DNA of 64,000 bases from the NCBI GenBank assembly GCA_000421065.1, contig ATWD01000001.1, forward strand, positions 3,588,001-3,652,000, written 5' to 3'. Source of the DNA: Acidobacteriaceae bacterium TAA 166 (GTDB taxonomy: Bacteria; Acidobacteriota; Terriglobia; Terriglobales; Acidobacteriaceae). The position numbers were made by a program, and so were the translations under genes. The notes under the pieces are model-generated. The model was given only the letters and a program-made list of their open reading frames with translations, made no database searches and was not told the DNA's origin. Positions 18,607 through 26,931 of the stretch are shown here, piece after piece (within the stretch, counting starts at the first letter, position 1; each line of letters starts with the position of its first letter).

Positions 18607-18787
18607 ATCGTCTATCTCGGTTTGATAAGGCTGTCACTTCCTCAGAACAGCAATCATAAGCTTGAGCGCGGTCTATAGAGATCTTGTTGGCTTGGCGAAT
18701 TAGTACTTAATCAAGCCTTGACCTTGGTCCAATCTCTCTTCACAAAATCATTTAATACCCTTGGTGCGAATTCCGTCTCTGAGAGGC

Positions 18788-18810
18788 ATGCTCCTTCGGA
18801 GAAGGAGCAT
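18788..18810 (+). promoter_or_regulatory. Perfect hairpin just upstream of udgX
   Basis: ATGCTCCTTC at 18788-18797 is perfectly repeated in inverse at 18801-18810 with a three-base loop. It ends 11 bases before the AGGAG ribosome site of udgX and lacks a T-run. It could be an operator or a 5' mRNA structure; its effect is unknown. Confidence 0.4.
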
Positions 18811-18835
18811 CTAAGAGTTACAGGAGTTGCATTGG

Positions 18836-19489
18836 ATGTCTTCAAACAAAGAACAAGGAGCGGCGTCATTTCTTCCGACAGACCGAACTTTGCTGGTGCT
18901 GCAGGAGGCTGTCCAACACTGTCGTGGATGCGACCTGTATGAGCATGCGACCCAGGCCGTCTTTGGAGAACTGGAGACAGGAGCCAGGGCAGGCAGGCCG
19001 AAGGCCGCCATCATGATGGTGGGCGAGCAGCCTGGCGATCAGGAAGACAAGGAGGGGCGTCCCTTCGTTGGCCCCGCAGGCAGGCTGCTGGATAAATGCC
19101 TGGAAGAAGTAGATATCGACCGTCGAAAGGTCTATGTTACGAATGCGGTGAAGCACTTCCGATGGGAGTCGAGGGGCAAGCTACGCATTCACAAGAAGCC
19201 CAGCATGAAGGAGGTCCATGCCTGCCGACCATGGCTTGATGCAGAGCTCGAAGCTGTCCGTCCTGAGCTGATAGTCTGCCTTGGAGCGACTGCTGCACAA
19301 TCGCTGCTTGGCGCAAAGTTCAAGATCACGCAGTCGCATGGCGAGGTGGAGAAAGCCGAGGGACGACCACCCATTATTGCTACCCTCCACCCATCGGCTA
19401 TCCTGAGGGCCCGCACCGTGGAAGACCGGGAACGGGACATTGGAATCTTCCTCCAGGATCTACGAAAAGTCAGAGATTTCCTTAACTAG
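18836..19489 (+). CDS. udgX: Uracil-DNA glycosylase, UdgX type
   Basis: 217 residues from the ATG at 18836, with AGGAG nine bases upstream. Motif 1 is GEQPGDQEDKEGRPFVGPAG (64-81). Next comes the RGKLRIHKK loop with His119, the position that in UdgX proteins bonds covalently to the DNA after uracil removal. Motif 3 is HPSAILRA (from 185). Cys29, Cys32, Cys130 and Cys148 can hold the family's 4Fe-4S cluster. The typical loop is KRRIH; here the second residue is Leu (KLRIH). It repairs uracil arising from cytosine deamination or traps the site. It is free-standing, between decayed genes and the presumed island edge. Confidence 0.88.
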   Translation: MSSNKEQGAASFLPTDRTLLVLQEAVQHCRGCDLYEHATQAVFGELETGARAGRPKAAIMMVGEQPGDQEDKEGRPFVGPAGRLLDKCLEEVDIDRRKVYVTNAVKHFRWESRGKLRIHKKPSMKEVHACRPWLDAELEAVRPELIVCLGATAAQSLLGAKFKITQSHGEVEKAEGRPPIIATLHPSAILRARTVEDRERDIGIFLQDLRKVRDFLN

Positions 19490-19603
19490 GAAGTGCCATA
19501 GTTTTCAGTTGGTCAACAGAGGGACCGACTTATCAGGTGATCGCGCCTGCATATTCAAAAAAATGGCTTCTGAGGAGCCTGCCGCTTCTCATTTCTTTGT
19601 TGC

Positions 19604-20116
19604 TCAAAGAATCGCGCAGGAAGACACCACTTTGGTTTCTACCTGTACCCACTTTTCCGAGTGTCTTCGCCCGACGGAACTGTTCAGGATGTTTTTCCTG
19701 GTGGCCATCGACCATGACCCAATCGGGCTTGATGCGTCGTGGGACCAAGGACGACAGGGCAGTAGTGCTTGGGTGAGAAGATCGCTCATAACTTCTATTT
19801 CTTTCATAATTCCGCGCAGCAATGTTTTCTTCGCGTGATCCAGCATGACGATGTTCTTTAGAACACGATCCTTATTGAAGACTTCAGAGAGCGCCATAAA
19901 TACAATTGCACGCGTGTCCGAAAATGCTGCCGACTCAGCAAACAGAAACTCCAATGTCGCGTCATCGCTATCGCTTCCATTTGCCAAGCCACGCTCTAGC
20001 ATCGGTCGGGAAAGGCTATTCCGTATCAGCATGTCGAGATTGCTAAGCACTTTTACTCCCTCATCGAGCAGCCTCAAGTTGGAAGAGTCATTCGACGTCT
20101 CGGGCATGGCGGACAT
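19604..20116 (-). CDS. Hypothetical protein, 3' end read through recombinase relic
   Basis: 170-residue open frame from the ATG at 20116. The first two thirds (LLDEGVKVLSNLDMLIRNSL, then FAESAAFSDTRAIVFMALSE) look like a real helical protein by composition. The last third is the out-of-frame translation of a recombinase relic (see 19690-19785). It probably represents a truncated gene that now ends in foreign sequence. I recognise no domain. Function unknown. Confidence 0.3.
   Translation of the reverse strand: MSAMPETSNDSSNLRLLDEGVKVLSNLDMLIRNSLSRPMLERGLANGSDSDDATLEFLFAESAAFSDTRAIVFMALSEVFNKDRVLKNIVMLDHAKKTLLRGIMKEIEVMSDLLTQALLPCRPWSHDASSPIGSWSMATRKNILNSSVGRRHSEKWVQVETKVVSSCAIL
19690..19785 (-). 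pseudogene. N-terminal relic of a tyrosine recombinase
   Basis: On the minus strand the pieces KHYCPVVLGP and, in another frame, RRIKPDWVMVDGHQEKHP match the N-terminal motif RRYCPVVVGPNGRIKPDWVE of the intact integrase at 41843-43045. At DNA level, 22 bases (19717-19738) are identical to 42948-42969, and the flanks align with scattered differences. The rest of the recombinase is gone. I read it as the remains of a related integrase at the other side of the island. Confidence 0.6.
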
Positions 20117-20483
20117 AAACGATCTGCTGACTCTTCGTTGCGTGCATTAATAATTTCCTCTCTTAGCCTCCAAATCAAGGAGTAGGAATAAAGAGAAAGC
20201 TGTCCCACTCCTGCCGGGACTCGTCGTGCTTGAGATATGCGCAGCGCGTCCTGCACAACCTGTCTTTTTCCGGGTCGATGGTCAGTCCAGACGCTTCATC
20301 TTGTTGCCGCGAGCTTTTCTTCGACTGAAAGCATGAGGCAAGGCACAGGCTAGATCCAGATCGAGTTCACCTCGGACCTGTCTCCCGGCAATGCAAACCG
20401 AAGACTACCTTCGAGAACCACCACTGCGCGGTATCTCTGTCTATCTGGTCAACACGCTCGTGCCTCATAACAAGAACATCCAA

Positions 20484-20526
20484 ATAGTCGGGACAAATTC
20501 TCAACATAGTCGGACAAATCCTCAAC
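20484..20526. repeat. Tandem imperfect 22-bp direct repeat
   Basis: Two adjacent units, 20484-20505 and 20506-20526, share ATAGTCGG-ACAAAT and CTCAAC with two differences. Tandem repeats of this kind mark the ends of some transposons, for example multiple terminal repeats in IS21-type elements, but no transposase of that kind is nearby. It lies just before the HupE-like relic. Confidence 0.45.
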
Positions 20527-20599
20527 GAAATCATTCTTTCTACCAGCTGGATTCGTGCAGGATGCCGCGGGCGCGGAGCATACAAGTTTGCCCAGTCTC

Positions 20600-21304
20600 A
20601 GCGGATTCGCAGGCGCATTCCAGCTTGGCGTCCGTCCACCGCGCCGAGGGTACGAACCCTTTACTCTTCCTGCTCGTCCTGCTGCTGCCAGCTTCATTGC
20701 TCGCTTCCGTCGGGCATTGGAGTCGATGGGAGACGGTTCGCCATAGCTTGATGCAGGCTCTCCGCATCGTTACAGCCTTCTCCATCGGCCACTCCTTCCC
20801 TCTGGCGCTAGTTGCGTTTGGCCTGAGGCATCTTCCGAGCCGTCCGGTTGAGGTGCTGATCGCCGTCTCCATCCTTGTGTCCGCCGCGCACGCGATCTAC
20901 CCTCTTTTCCAGGCCAGGAGGCCGCCATCGCGGCGTTCTTCGGGCTTATTCACGGTATGGCGTTTGCATCGGCTTTAAGCTAGCTTGGGGTCAGTGGCTG
21001 GTATCGGCTCGTCTGTATCCTGGGGTCAATCTCGGGATTGAGATGATGCGGTTGGCTGTCGTCGCCGTGATTCTGCCTCCTGCTAAGCCGCACGCCTGCT
21101 TACTCTCTGCTGCACATCTGCGGAGCCCTTCTTGCGGCACCGCTTCCGTCGGCTGGATTGTCGAGCTTTTCGTTCAACACGTGCAATGCGGTCGGTCCTG
21201 TCGTGGATGCCGTCGCGCATCATGCACCCTGGATCGCCGCATCGCTTCTGCTGCTGAGCCTGCTTTGCTGGCCGTTGCGACGTGTGGCGGCCACAGGAAG
21301 GTAA
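20600..21304 (+). pseudogene. Decayed HupE/UreJ-like membrane protein
   Basis: Pieces in different frames assemble into a HupE/UreJ_2-type protein. Helix one is LLFLLVLLLPASLL. Next comes ALRIVTAFSIGHSFPLALVA, then RPVEVLIAVSILVSAAHAIYP (frame one, to about 20915). The frame then shifts to EAAIAAFFGLIHGMAFASAL, again to GVNLGIEMMRLAVVAVILPP, and again to GALLAAPLPSAG and WIAASLLLLSLLCWPLRR, ending at the TAA at 21302. The HSFPLAL, GLIHGMAFA and GVNLGIE motifs are those of the family, whose members are nickel/cobalt or hydrogenase-linked permeases. At least three indels disable it. Confidence 0.72.
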
Positions 21305-21369
21305 ACAAACTCGGCTCTGCCCCTAGCCTCCATTTACTTCCTAGAAGACGGGTTTCGTTGCTAACGCCT

Positions 21370-22198
21370 CTAGGTCGTATCGACAAATCACTTTTGTAAT
21401 TTCTGCGGATTTGTTGCAGTGGAGTGATGGGTGTAGGTCGATATGAGTTGACGGAGGTACAGTGGCGGCGCATTGAACCGTTGCTGTCGTGCGTGCTGGA
21501 ACGGTAGGCCGTCCGGCGGAGGATAACCGGCGTTTCGTGTATGGAGTGCTGTGGGTTTTGCGTTCGGGCATGCGCTGGCAGGATATGCCCGAACGCTATG
21601 GCAAGTACAAGACGACGCATAAGCGCTTCAGCCGATGGGCGGCAACCGGAGTGTGGGATCGGGTCTTCGCCAATCTTCTCAAGGACCGGGAAAACCGGTA
21701 CGTCATGATCGATTCCAGCGTCGTTCGCGTTCATCAGCAGGCTGCGACGGCGCGAAAAAGGGGGCTTCCGAGACCGCTCGGGGGCGGAGTCGAGGAGGTC
21801 TGACGACCAAGATCCACCTGCTCGCCGATGCGCTTGGCCTGCCGCTCGGCGTCATCCTGACGGACGGCCAGACCAACGACTGCACCCAGGCCATCCCGCT
21901 GCTGGGAGAACGCACCCCCGAGGCCGTGCTGGCCGACATGGACACCGATCCGATCCTCAGCCATCTCGCCGAACGCGGCATCCAGGCTGTCATTCCGCCG
22001 CGAGCCATGCGCAAGATCCAACGCAACTTCCACCACACCCTCTACCGCCAGCGCAACCGCATCGAACGAACCTTCGCTCACCTCAAGCAGTTCCGCAGAC
22101 TCGCCACTCGATTCGATAAACTCAAACAAAACTTTCACGCCACCGTCGCTATCCGCTGCTCCCTAAGATCGCTCAGGCAATATGTCGATACAAACTAG
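21370..22198 (+). mobile_element. IS5-family (IS427-group-like) insertion sequence
   Basis: The element has imperfect terminal inverted repeats: 21370-21388 matches the reverse complement of 22180-22198 at 16 of 19 positions (core GTATCGACA). Both ends carry CTAG, the target sequence favoured by IS427-like elements. The interior encodes an IS5-type DDE transposase. Length is about 830 bp, as usual for the group. It lies between a HupE relic and the 3' end of a hydrolase gene whose stop codon (TAG) lies inside the right-hand CTAG. Confidence 0.75.
21427..22198 (+). pseudogene. IS427-like transposase, two frame changes
   Basis: Begins MGVGRYELTEVQWRRIEPLL in frame one and hits a stop. A one-base shift near 21488 continues as RAGTVGRPAEDNRRFVYGVL, then WQDMPERYGKYKTTHKRFSRW. 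Near 21755-21764 (a run of five A then five G) a -1 shift leads to RGRSRGGLTTKIHLLADALG and ends RNRIERTFAHLKQFRRLATRFD. The second shift may be programmed, since many IS427 elements split their transposase there. The first looks like a disabling indel. Confidence 0.72.
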
Positions 22199-22983
22199 CT
22201 CATCGCGTCGATGGACGGCTTTATTCCCGCCGCAGCTTCCAGAATGAGCGAAGTGATCGCGTCAGGATGAGAGATCAGCGAGAGATGACTCGACTTGAGT
22301 TCGATGGTGATTGCCTTCATCCTTGCAGCCATGAATCGCTGAAGATCGGGGTTGATCGTGCGGTCTTCGGTGGAAATGGCATAGAAAGTCTGCTTCGAGC
22401 GCCACGCAGCATGGGTGGTCCGTGCTGCCAATAGGGCCTTGTGAAAGGGCTCCTGCACCGCGTACAGCACACGCGCCTGTGCGGGCGGCAGGTCTTCCGC
22501 GAAGTCTTGGAGAAATGCGGTCTCAGTCAGACGTCCTTCGTCTCCGTCGAATACGATACCTGCGGTGGCGGGCGAAGCTGGAAAGCATTTGGCGAGGGCG
22601 GCATAGTCCTCGCCTGCATCGGGAGCGCGCGCGGCCACGTAGACCAGAGACGAGACAATGGGATCGTCGCCGACCTCGCTGAGGATCATCCCGGAAAAGG
22701 AGTGGCCGACGAGCACGGTGGGTCCGACCTGCTCAGCGAGAACACGCCGGGTCTCCACAACTGAGTCGTCGAGCGTGGTGAGCGGGTTCTGCACAGCGAC
22801 CACGTTGAGACCAGCCGCCTGTAGTCTGGCGATCACACCTGACCAGCACGAACCATCGGCGAAAAGGCCATGCACTAGGACGACGTTCTTCGCTCTGCGG
22901 GTCTGAGCTGCGACGGTATGGAATGGCAAGACAGTAGCTGCAGAAGCAACGGTGAGGCACTTCAAAAATGAGCGGCGATCCAT
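22195..22983 (-). CDS. Exported alpha/beta hydrolase
   Basis: 262 residues. The N-terminus MDRRSFLKCLTVASAATVLP has a twin-arginine (RRSFLK) signal pattern. The hydrolase core shows VVLVHGLFADGSCW, the nucleophile elbow GHSFSG and a late His in SSHLSLISHP. It resembles small esterases of the salicylate-esterase/EstC-like type; substrate unknown. The TAG stop lies within the CTAG at the end of the IS element, so the insertion landed exactly at the gene's 3' end without changing the product if CTAG was the original target. Confidence 0.85.
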   Translation of the reverse strand: MDRRSFLKCLTVASAATVLPFHTVAAQTRRAKNVVLVHGLFADGSCWSGVIARLQAAGLNVVAVQNPLTTLDDSVVETRRVLAEQVGPTVLVGHSFSGMILSEVGDDPIVSSLVYVAARAPDAGEDYAALAKCFPASPATAGIVFDGDEGRLTETAFLQDFAEDLPPAQARVLYAVQEPFHKALLAARTTHAAWRSKQTFYAISTEDRTINPDLQRFMAARMKAITIELKSSHLSLISHPDAITSLILEAAAGIKPSIDAMS

Positions 22984-23040
22984 GGGTTCCTTCTTTCTTG
23001 TGTGGGTTGAGTGTCTTGGTGACGCATTCTGGGGAACTCG

Positions 23041-23466
23041 CTAGATGCCGTTTACAGGCAGGAAGTCGCGCATTTCCTCAACGACCTGTTCGAGGTGTGT
23101 TTCAAGGGCGAAGTGTCCTGTGGGAAGCAGCTTGGCGGTGGAACTGGAGATATCGCTCCGAAAGGCCCCGGCGATGCGGTAGTGGAGGGGGACGAGGTTG
23201 TTCTCGTGTATGGCTAGTCCATCGATCTCGAAAAGCAGGCGGAAGTAGCGCTGGTTCGTCAACTTGTCCGCCGGGATCTTCATGGCCTGCTCCTTGTTGA
23301 TGTTCAGGTATGCTTTCAGTATTTCGCCAGGTAATCGCTGGAGCCACTGATTCAACGAGACGTTCTGAAATTCATCCGATGCAAAGGTCTCCAGGAACAT
23401 CAGATTGATACCGCCCGTGTTTTCGACGTAATGCTCCTTCTGGCTCTTGAGATCGTCTGTCTCCAA
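23041..23466 (-). pseudogene. Chimeric remnant: cupin C-terminus joined to alpha/beta-hydrolase C-terminus
   Basis: One open frame of 141 residues from the ATG at 23466. The first about 70 residues (HYVENTGGINLMFLETFASD, then VSLNQWLQRLPGEILKAYLN) look like the C-terminal end of a bicupin oxalate decarboxylase. The last about 45 (TAKLLPTGHFALETHLEQVV) are the C-terminal end of an alpha/beta hydrolase. Both parts lack their catalytic regions. I infer a deletion that joined two genes in frame. It separates the hydrolase gene from mdcH. Confidence 0.6.
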
Positions 23467-23567
23467 TATCTCGCATCCTGTCGATGCCGCTCATCTTTCC
23501 TCATTTTGGTCTCCTATAGGTTTCATCTTTACTGGGCTAACACACCGAATCTGTGAGCGCCTGCTGA

Positions 23568-24485
23568 CTAGCTCGCCGCCAGCTTCAACATTCGGCCAAA
23601 GGTGTCGCCTGTCACAGAGTAGGCAGAAATGTTTGGGATGTTATCGCACGCCAGATCGCTCAGTGTGTGTCCAGGGGGCATTTCGAGGAATAGATCACAG
23701 CCGAGCTCCTGGGCTACAGTCGTTGCATCATGCCAGCGAACGCCGTGAGCAATATTGTCTGCCAGGTCACTGGCCACGCCTTGAGCTGTGCGAACTGCCC
23801 TCGCATTGACATTGGCAATGTACGGCACCTTCGGATCGCTCAGAGACATTGAACCCAGTTGAGCGCGAAGCGAATCCGCAACAGGTTGCAACAGGGGGCA
23901 ATGGGATGGCACTGAAACATCCAGCATCTCCGCTTTTCGAGCCCCTTGAGTGCGTGCGGCATCCAGAACTGTTTTCATGCCCTCGATGGATCCGGCGATC
24001 ACGATCTGTCTCGGGGCATTGATGTTCCCGATGAACACTGGATTTTCGTTTGTGAATGTCGATTCAACCAGACGTGATACCTGCTTTTCGCTGAGGCCGA
24101 CAATCGCCGCCAGCCCATACCCTACCGGATATAGCTGTTCCATCTGTTCCGCGCGTGACCGCACAAGCGTGACAGCGTCAGCTAAAGAGACTGCTTCAAC
24201 GGCAACTGCCGCTGAGAACGCTCCGACTGAAAGCCCTGCCACGGCAGTTGGTTCAAGCCCGTTTCGCAGCAGCATTCTGGCGGTTGCGACGCCAGCCGCA
24301 AGAAGCGCGAGTTGGACTGGAACCGTCGACTTCAATGCTTCCGGAGAATCGGAGGTTCTGATGTCGGACTTCAGTGCTTCGCTGATCTCAGCGAGAGTTT
24401 CACACACTGCTGGGTGGTTCACTAGAGCATGAAGCATCCCTGGCTTTTGTGCTCCCTGCCCTGGAAATAAAAGTGCCGTGTTCAC
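23568..24485 (-). CDS. mdcH: Malonate decarboxylase-associated malonyl transferase MdcH
   Basis: 305 residues from the GTG at 24485 (VNTALLFPGQGAQKPGM), chosen because acyltransferases start at this LFPGQGAQ motif. The nucleophile elbow is AGLSVGAFSAA and the His region VPSHCPLLQP, both typical of FabD-like malonyltransferases. In malonate decarboxylase systems it loads malonyl (from malonyl-CoA) onto the prosthetic group of the ACP subunit MdcC to start catalysis. It is last of the eight-gene operon, one base after mdcG. Confidence 0.93.
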   Translation of the reverse strand: MNTALLFPGQGAQKPGMLHALVNHPAVCETLAEISEALKSDIRTSDSPEALKSTVPVQLALLAAGVATARMLLRNGLEPTAVAGLSVGAFSAAVAVEAVSLADAVTLVRSRAEQMEQLYPVGYGLAAIVGLSEKQVSRLVESTFTNENPVFIGNINAPRQIVIAGSIEGMKTVLDAARTQGARKAEMLDVSVPSHCPLLQPVADSLRAQLGSMSLSDPKVPYIANVNARAVRTAQGVASDLADNIAHGVRWHDATTVAQELGCDLFLEMPPGHTLSDLACDNIPNISAYSVTGDTFGRMLKLAAS

Positions 24486-24486
24486 T

Positions 24487-25128
24487 CTAAGCCCCCTTCC
24501 CGGTTGGAACAGTCCACGGATTCTGGCCGAACAATCGCCCATGCTGCGTCCGAAGAAGAAGTTTCTCCGAGTGGCCTGCCGCATATTCTTCCAGAGAAAA
24601 GCCGCTATACTGAGTCTCGACGAGAGCATCCACTTTGCCAGGTGAAGCCGAGACCAATTTCCAGAGACGCCGGGCTTCAGTACGGTCGAACCTCTCAGGA
24701 GCGAAGAGCACCAGGTCCAGATCGCTTTGCTCGTTTACTGCATGTTTTCCCGACGCCAGCTCGAAGCCCACGCTACCGCCGGGACCCCACTCAAAATCGA
24801 TCCCGTGGAGACGGTCTTCGAGGAAAGCGAGAGCCTGGAATGCAGGAAGGAAGCGACGAGATACCAACCCTAACCGGGAGCGCAGCTCTTTAGGATCTTT
24901 TCGTGTCACTGCGTCAGCCGGATCAACATAACCTCCCCACCGTTCATGCCGCAGAGTGCTACGTACACCGACGGCAATGGTTCCTTCCGGAGAAGCGCCT
25001 CGACGGACCACAACCCAGGAATCCTCCCCCAGAGCCGACGTTGGCCAACCAGGTAGCTCAGGCCCGGAAGGCATGATCGATTGGGATCGAAGTAATAACA
25101 AGTCGTGCACACGGGGTATTCTGTCCAT
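24487..25128 (-). CDS. mdcG: Phosphoribosyl-dephospho-CoA transferase MdcG
   Basis: 213 residues from the ATG at 25128, 11 bases after the mdcF stop and with GAGGG as ribosome site; it begins MDRIPRVHDLLLLR. The two-domain MdcG pattern is visible in WVVVRRGASPEGTIAVGVRS and, in the nucleotidyltransferase-like half, GPGGSVGFELASG with QSDLDLVLFAP. It attaches the phosphoribosyl-dephospho-CoA prosthetic group to Ser of MdcC, making holo-ACP, using the precursor made by MdcB. Confidence 0.93.
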   Translation of the reverse strand: MDRIPRVHDLLLLRSQSIMPSGPELPGWPTSALGEDSWVVVRRGASPEGTIAVGVRSTLRHERWGGYVDPADAVTRKDPKELRSRLGLVSRRFLPAFQALAFLEDRLHGIDFEWGPGGSVGFELASGKHAVNEQSDLDLVLFAPERFDRTEARRLWKLVSASPGKVDALVETQYSGFSLEEYAAGHSEKLLLRTQHGRLFGQNPWTVPTGKGA

Positions 25129-25139
25129 CTGTTCAACCC

Positions 25140-26087
25140 TCAAAAGTATCTGGCCATCACTAGCATCCACGCTGCCAGCGTGATCGCACCAACTCCATAA
25201 GAGGCGATCAGACCAGAGCTGGCCGCGTCCGGGGTTGCGTTGAAGCTTTTGCCGAAGACCAGTCCGAAGAATCCACCCGGAATGGCGCTGATGATCGTAA
25301 TGTCACGTACCTGATCGTGGCTCATGTGAAACAGAAGCGTCATCCCCAGTGCAAAAAGCGGTTGTATGAAAACGATCGCCATGGTGGTCCAGAACACACT
25401 CTTGTTCATACGAAACTTCTGAGCGGAGACGACAACTCCCGTAAGGATGAGGGCAGAACCAGACGCCGCACTGCCCATGGTCTTCAGTGTTCGTTCGATA
25501 TACGAAGGCAAATGCACTCCGAAGTAGACGCCAATCAGAGCCAATGCGGGAGCCCAGACCACCGGACGAGTACACGCGCGAGGAAGGCTGCCCAGAATCG
25601 TCGAGATGGAGATACGATTGCCCTTCGACGATTTGTCGGCTTCGAGCAGCGCGATGGTAAGCGGAGAGATTGTGATGGAACCGACAGCAATCGACAGTGC
25701 CGCTGTAACAGTCGAAGCTGGACCATACGCGGTGGCGAACAGAGGTAGGGCTACCGCGGCTGAGTTCGGAAATCCGACCGTCAGGGCCAGAACCGACGCG
25801 TCGGAGACGGACATCTTCAGACTGCGACGGGACCAGAAATAGCTGCCCGCATATAGAGCGATAAATACCACTGCGATCATAAGAGCCGTCCAGACCTGTT
25901 TCTCCAGGATGGCCCAGGATGTCTGGCTGATCACAGAGTACAAAGCGCAGGGGACAGCGAAGTTCATCACCAGTACGATCAGGTTCCGGACATTGACGTT
26001 ATCCATCATTCCCCGTCGGCCAGCTATATATCCCAACAGCAGGCCGACGAAGATGGGGACCAACGCATCAAGAAGAACCGTTGTCAT
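25140..26087 (-). CDS. mdcF: Malonate permease MdcF, auxin efflux carrier family
   Basis: 315 residues from the ATG at 26087 (MTTVLLDALVPIFVGLLLGY). About ten membrane segments alternate, and the AEC-family signature NVRNLIVLVMNFAVPCALYS is present. Longer upstream reading runs into mdcE in another frame. Position between mdcE and mdcG is that of mdcF in Klebsiella, where it is a malonate transporter. It starts 10 bases after mdcE ends. Confidence 0.9.
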   Translation of the reverse strand: MTTVLLDALVPIFVGLLLGYIAGRRGMMDNVNVRNLIVLVMNFAVPCALYSVISQTSWAILEKQVWTALMIAVVFIALYAGSYFWSRRSLKMSVSDASVLALTVGFPNSAAVALPLFATAYGPASTVTAALSIAVGSITISPLTIALLEADKSSKGNRISISTILGSLPRACTRPVVWAPALALIGVYFGVHLPSYIERTLKTMGSAASGSALILTGVVVSAQKFRMNKSVFWTTMAIVFIQPLFALGMTLLFHMSHDQVRDITIISAIPGGFFGLVFGKSFNATPDAASSGLIASYGVGAITLAAWMLVMARYF

Positions 26088-26097
26088 TGCAGCCCCC

Positions 26098-26931
26098 TCA
26101 TGCGGTTTCCCACTGTGTTTCGAGTGCATTCCGCACGGCGATACTCGCCTTGCGCGTTTGCTTGGCCGCGTCCGACTCAAGATGATTGCTGAGGTCGGTC
26201 TTGCCGGCACGCGCATCTTCGATTGCCTCGGCAAGAGCCTGCTTGACTCCGGCAATCTCAGCTTCGGTCGGATTTTTTGGATTTTCTGTGTGAAGTAGCC
26301 TGAATAAAAGACCAAGTTTGGCGTAATCCCGTACGTCGTAGGACATGGGCGCGATCTCATGACCTAGCTTTTCGAGTTCAGCGACAGACCTCCGGGTAAT
26401 ACGCGCTGCAGCTTCCTTGTGCATGGCGTGAATCACAACGCCATCGTCGTCGAATGCGAGAATCCGGTTTGCCTGATATCCATGCGTGAGGAAACCACCA
26501 GAAAAGGCTTGACCAGCAATGAGGGAAATAACCGGATGCCCCGCCATGCGCGCAGAGGCGTAGGCATCAGCAGATACAGCAGCCGCGAAGAAGATCCCGG
26601 CGGTCTCTTCACGGCGTCCATAAGCCTGGCTTTTCACGTCAACGACCGCAATAATCGGCCGCTTCTCGGCCTTCGGTTTATTGTTGTCTTCGGCAATCGC
26701 CTCGCGAATATTGGTGGCGAGCGCATAGGCCTCCTCCAAACCAACTTGTCCATCCCGAACACAAGGAAAGCGGCTCTCAAGGTTCGGCACTACGCAGAGG
26801 AACAATGCAGTTTCGCCACCGAAAGGTGCGTCTGCTGCCAGAATGGAGTTCGGATCTCCGGCCTTCGGCTTATTATTTCCCGTCAAAGCTTTGAACCAAG
26901 CTCTTCCGCGCAATCCTGCTTGTTCGTTCAT
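26098..26931 (-). CDS. mdcE: Malonate decarboxylase gamma subunit MdcE
   Basis: 277 residues from the ATG at 26931, which overlaps the mdcD stop by four bases (ATGA). Carboxyltransferase-like crotonase fold: GEPFGG-type start (PFGGETALFLCVVP), RPIIAVVDVKSQAYGRREE, then VISLIAGQAFSGGFLTHGYQ. MdcD and MdcE together form the biotin-independent decarboxylase that splits malonyl-ACP to acetyl-ACP and CO2. It is longer than some gamma subunits, with an extra C-terminal helical segment (EAIEDARAG onward). Confidence 0.95.
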   Translation of the reverse strand: MNEQAGLRGRAWFKALTGNNKPKAGDPNSILAADAPFGGETALFLCVVPNLESRFPCVRDGQVGLEEAYALATNIREAIAEDNNKPKAEKRPIIAVVDVKSQAYGRREETAGIFFAAAVSADAYASARMAGHPVISLIAGQAFSGGFLTHGYQANRILAFDDDGVVIHAMHKEAAARITRRSVAELEKLGHEIAPMSYDVRDYAKLGLLFRLLHTENPKNPTEAEIAGVKQALAEAIEDARAGKTDLSNHLESDAAKQTRKASIAVRNALETQWETA

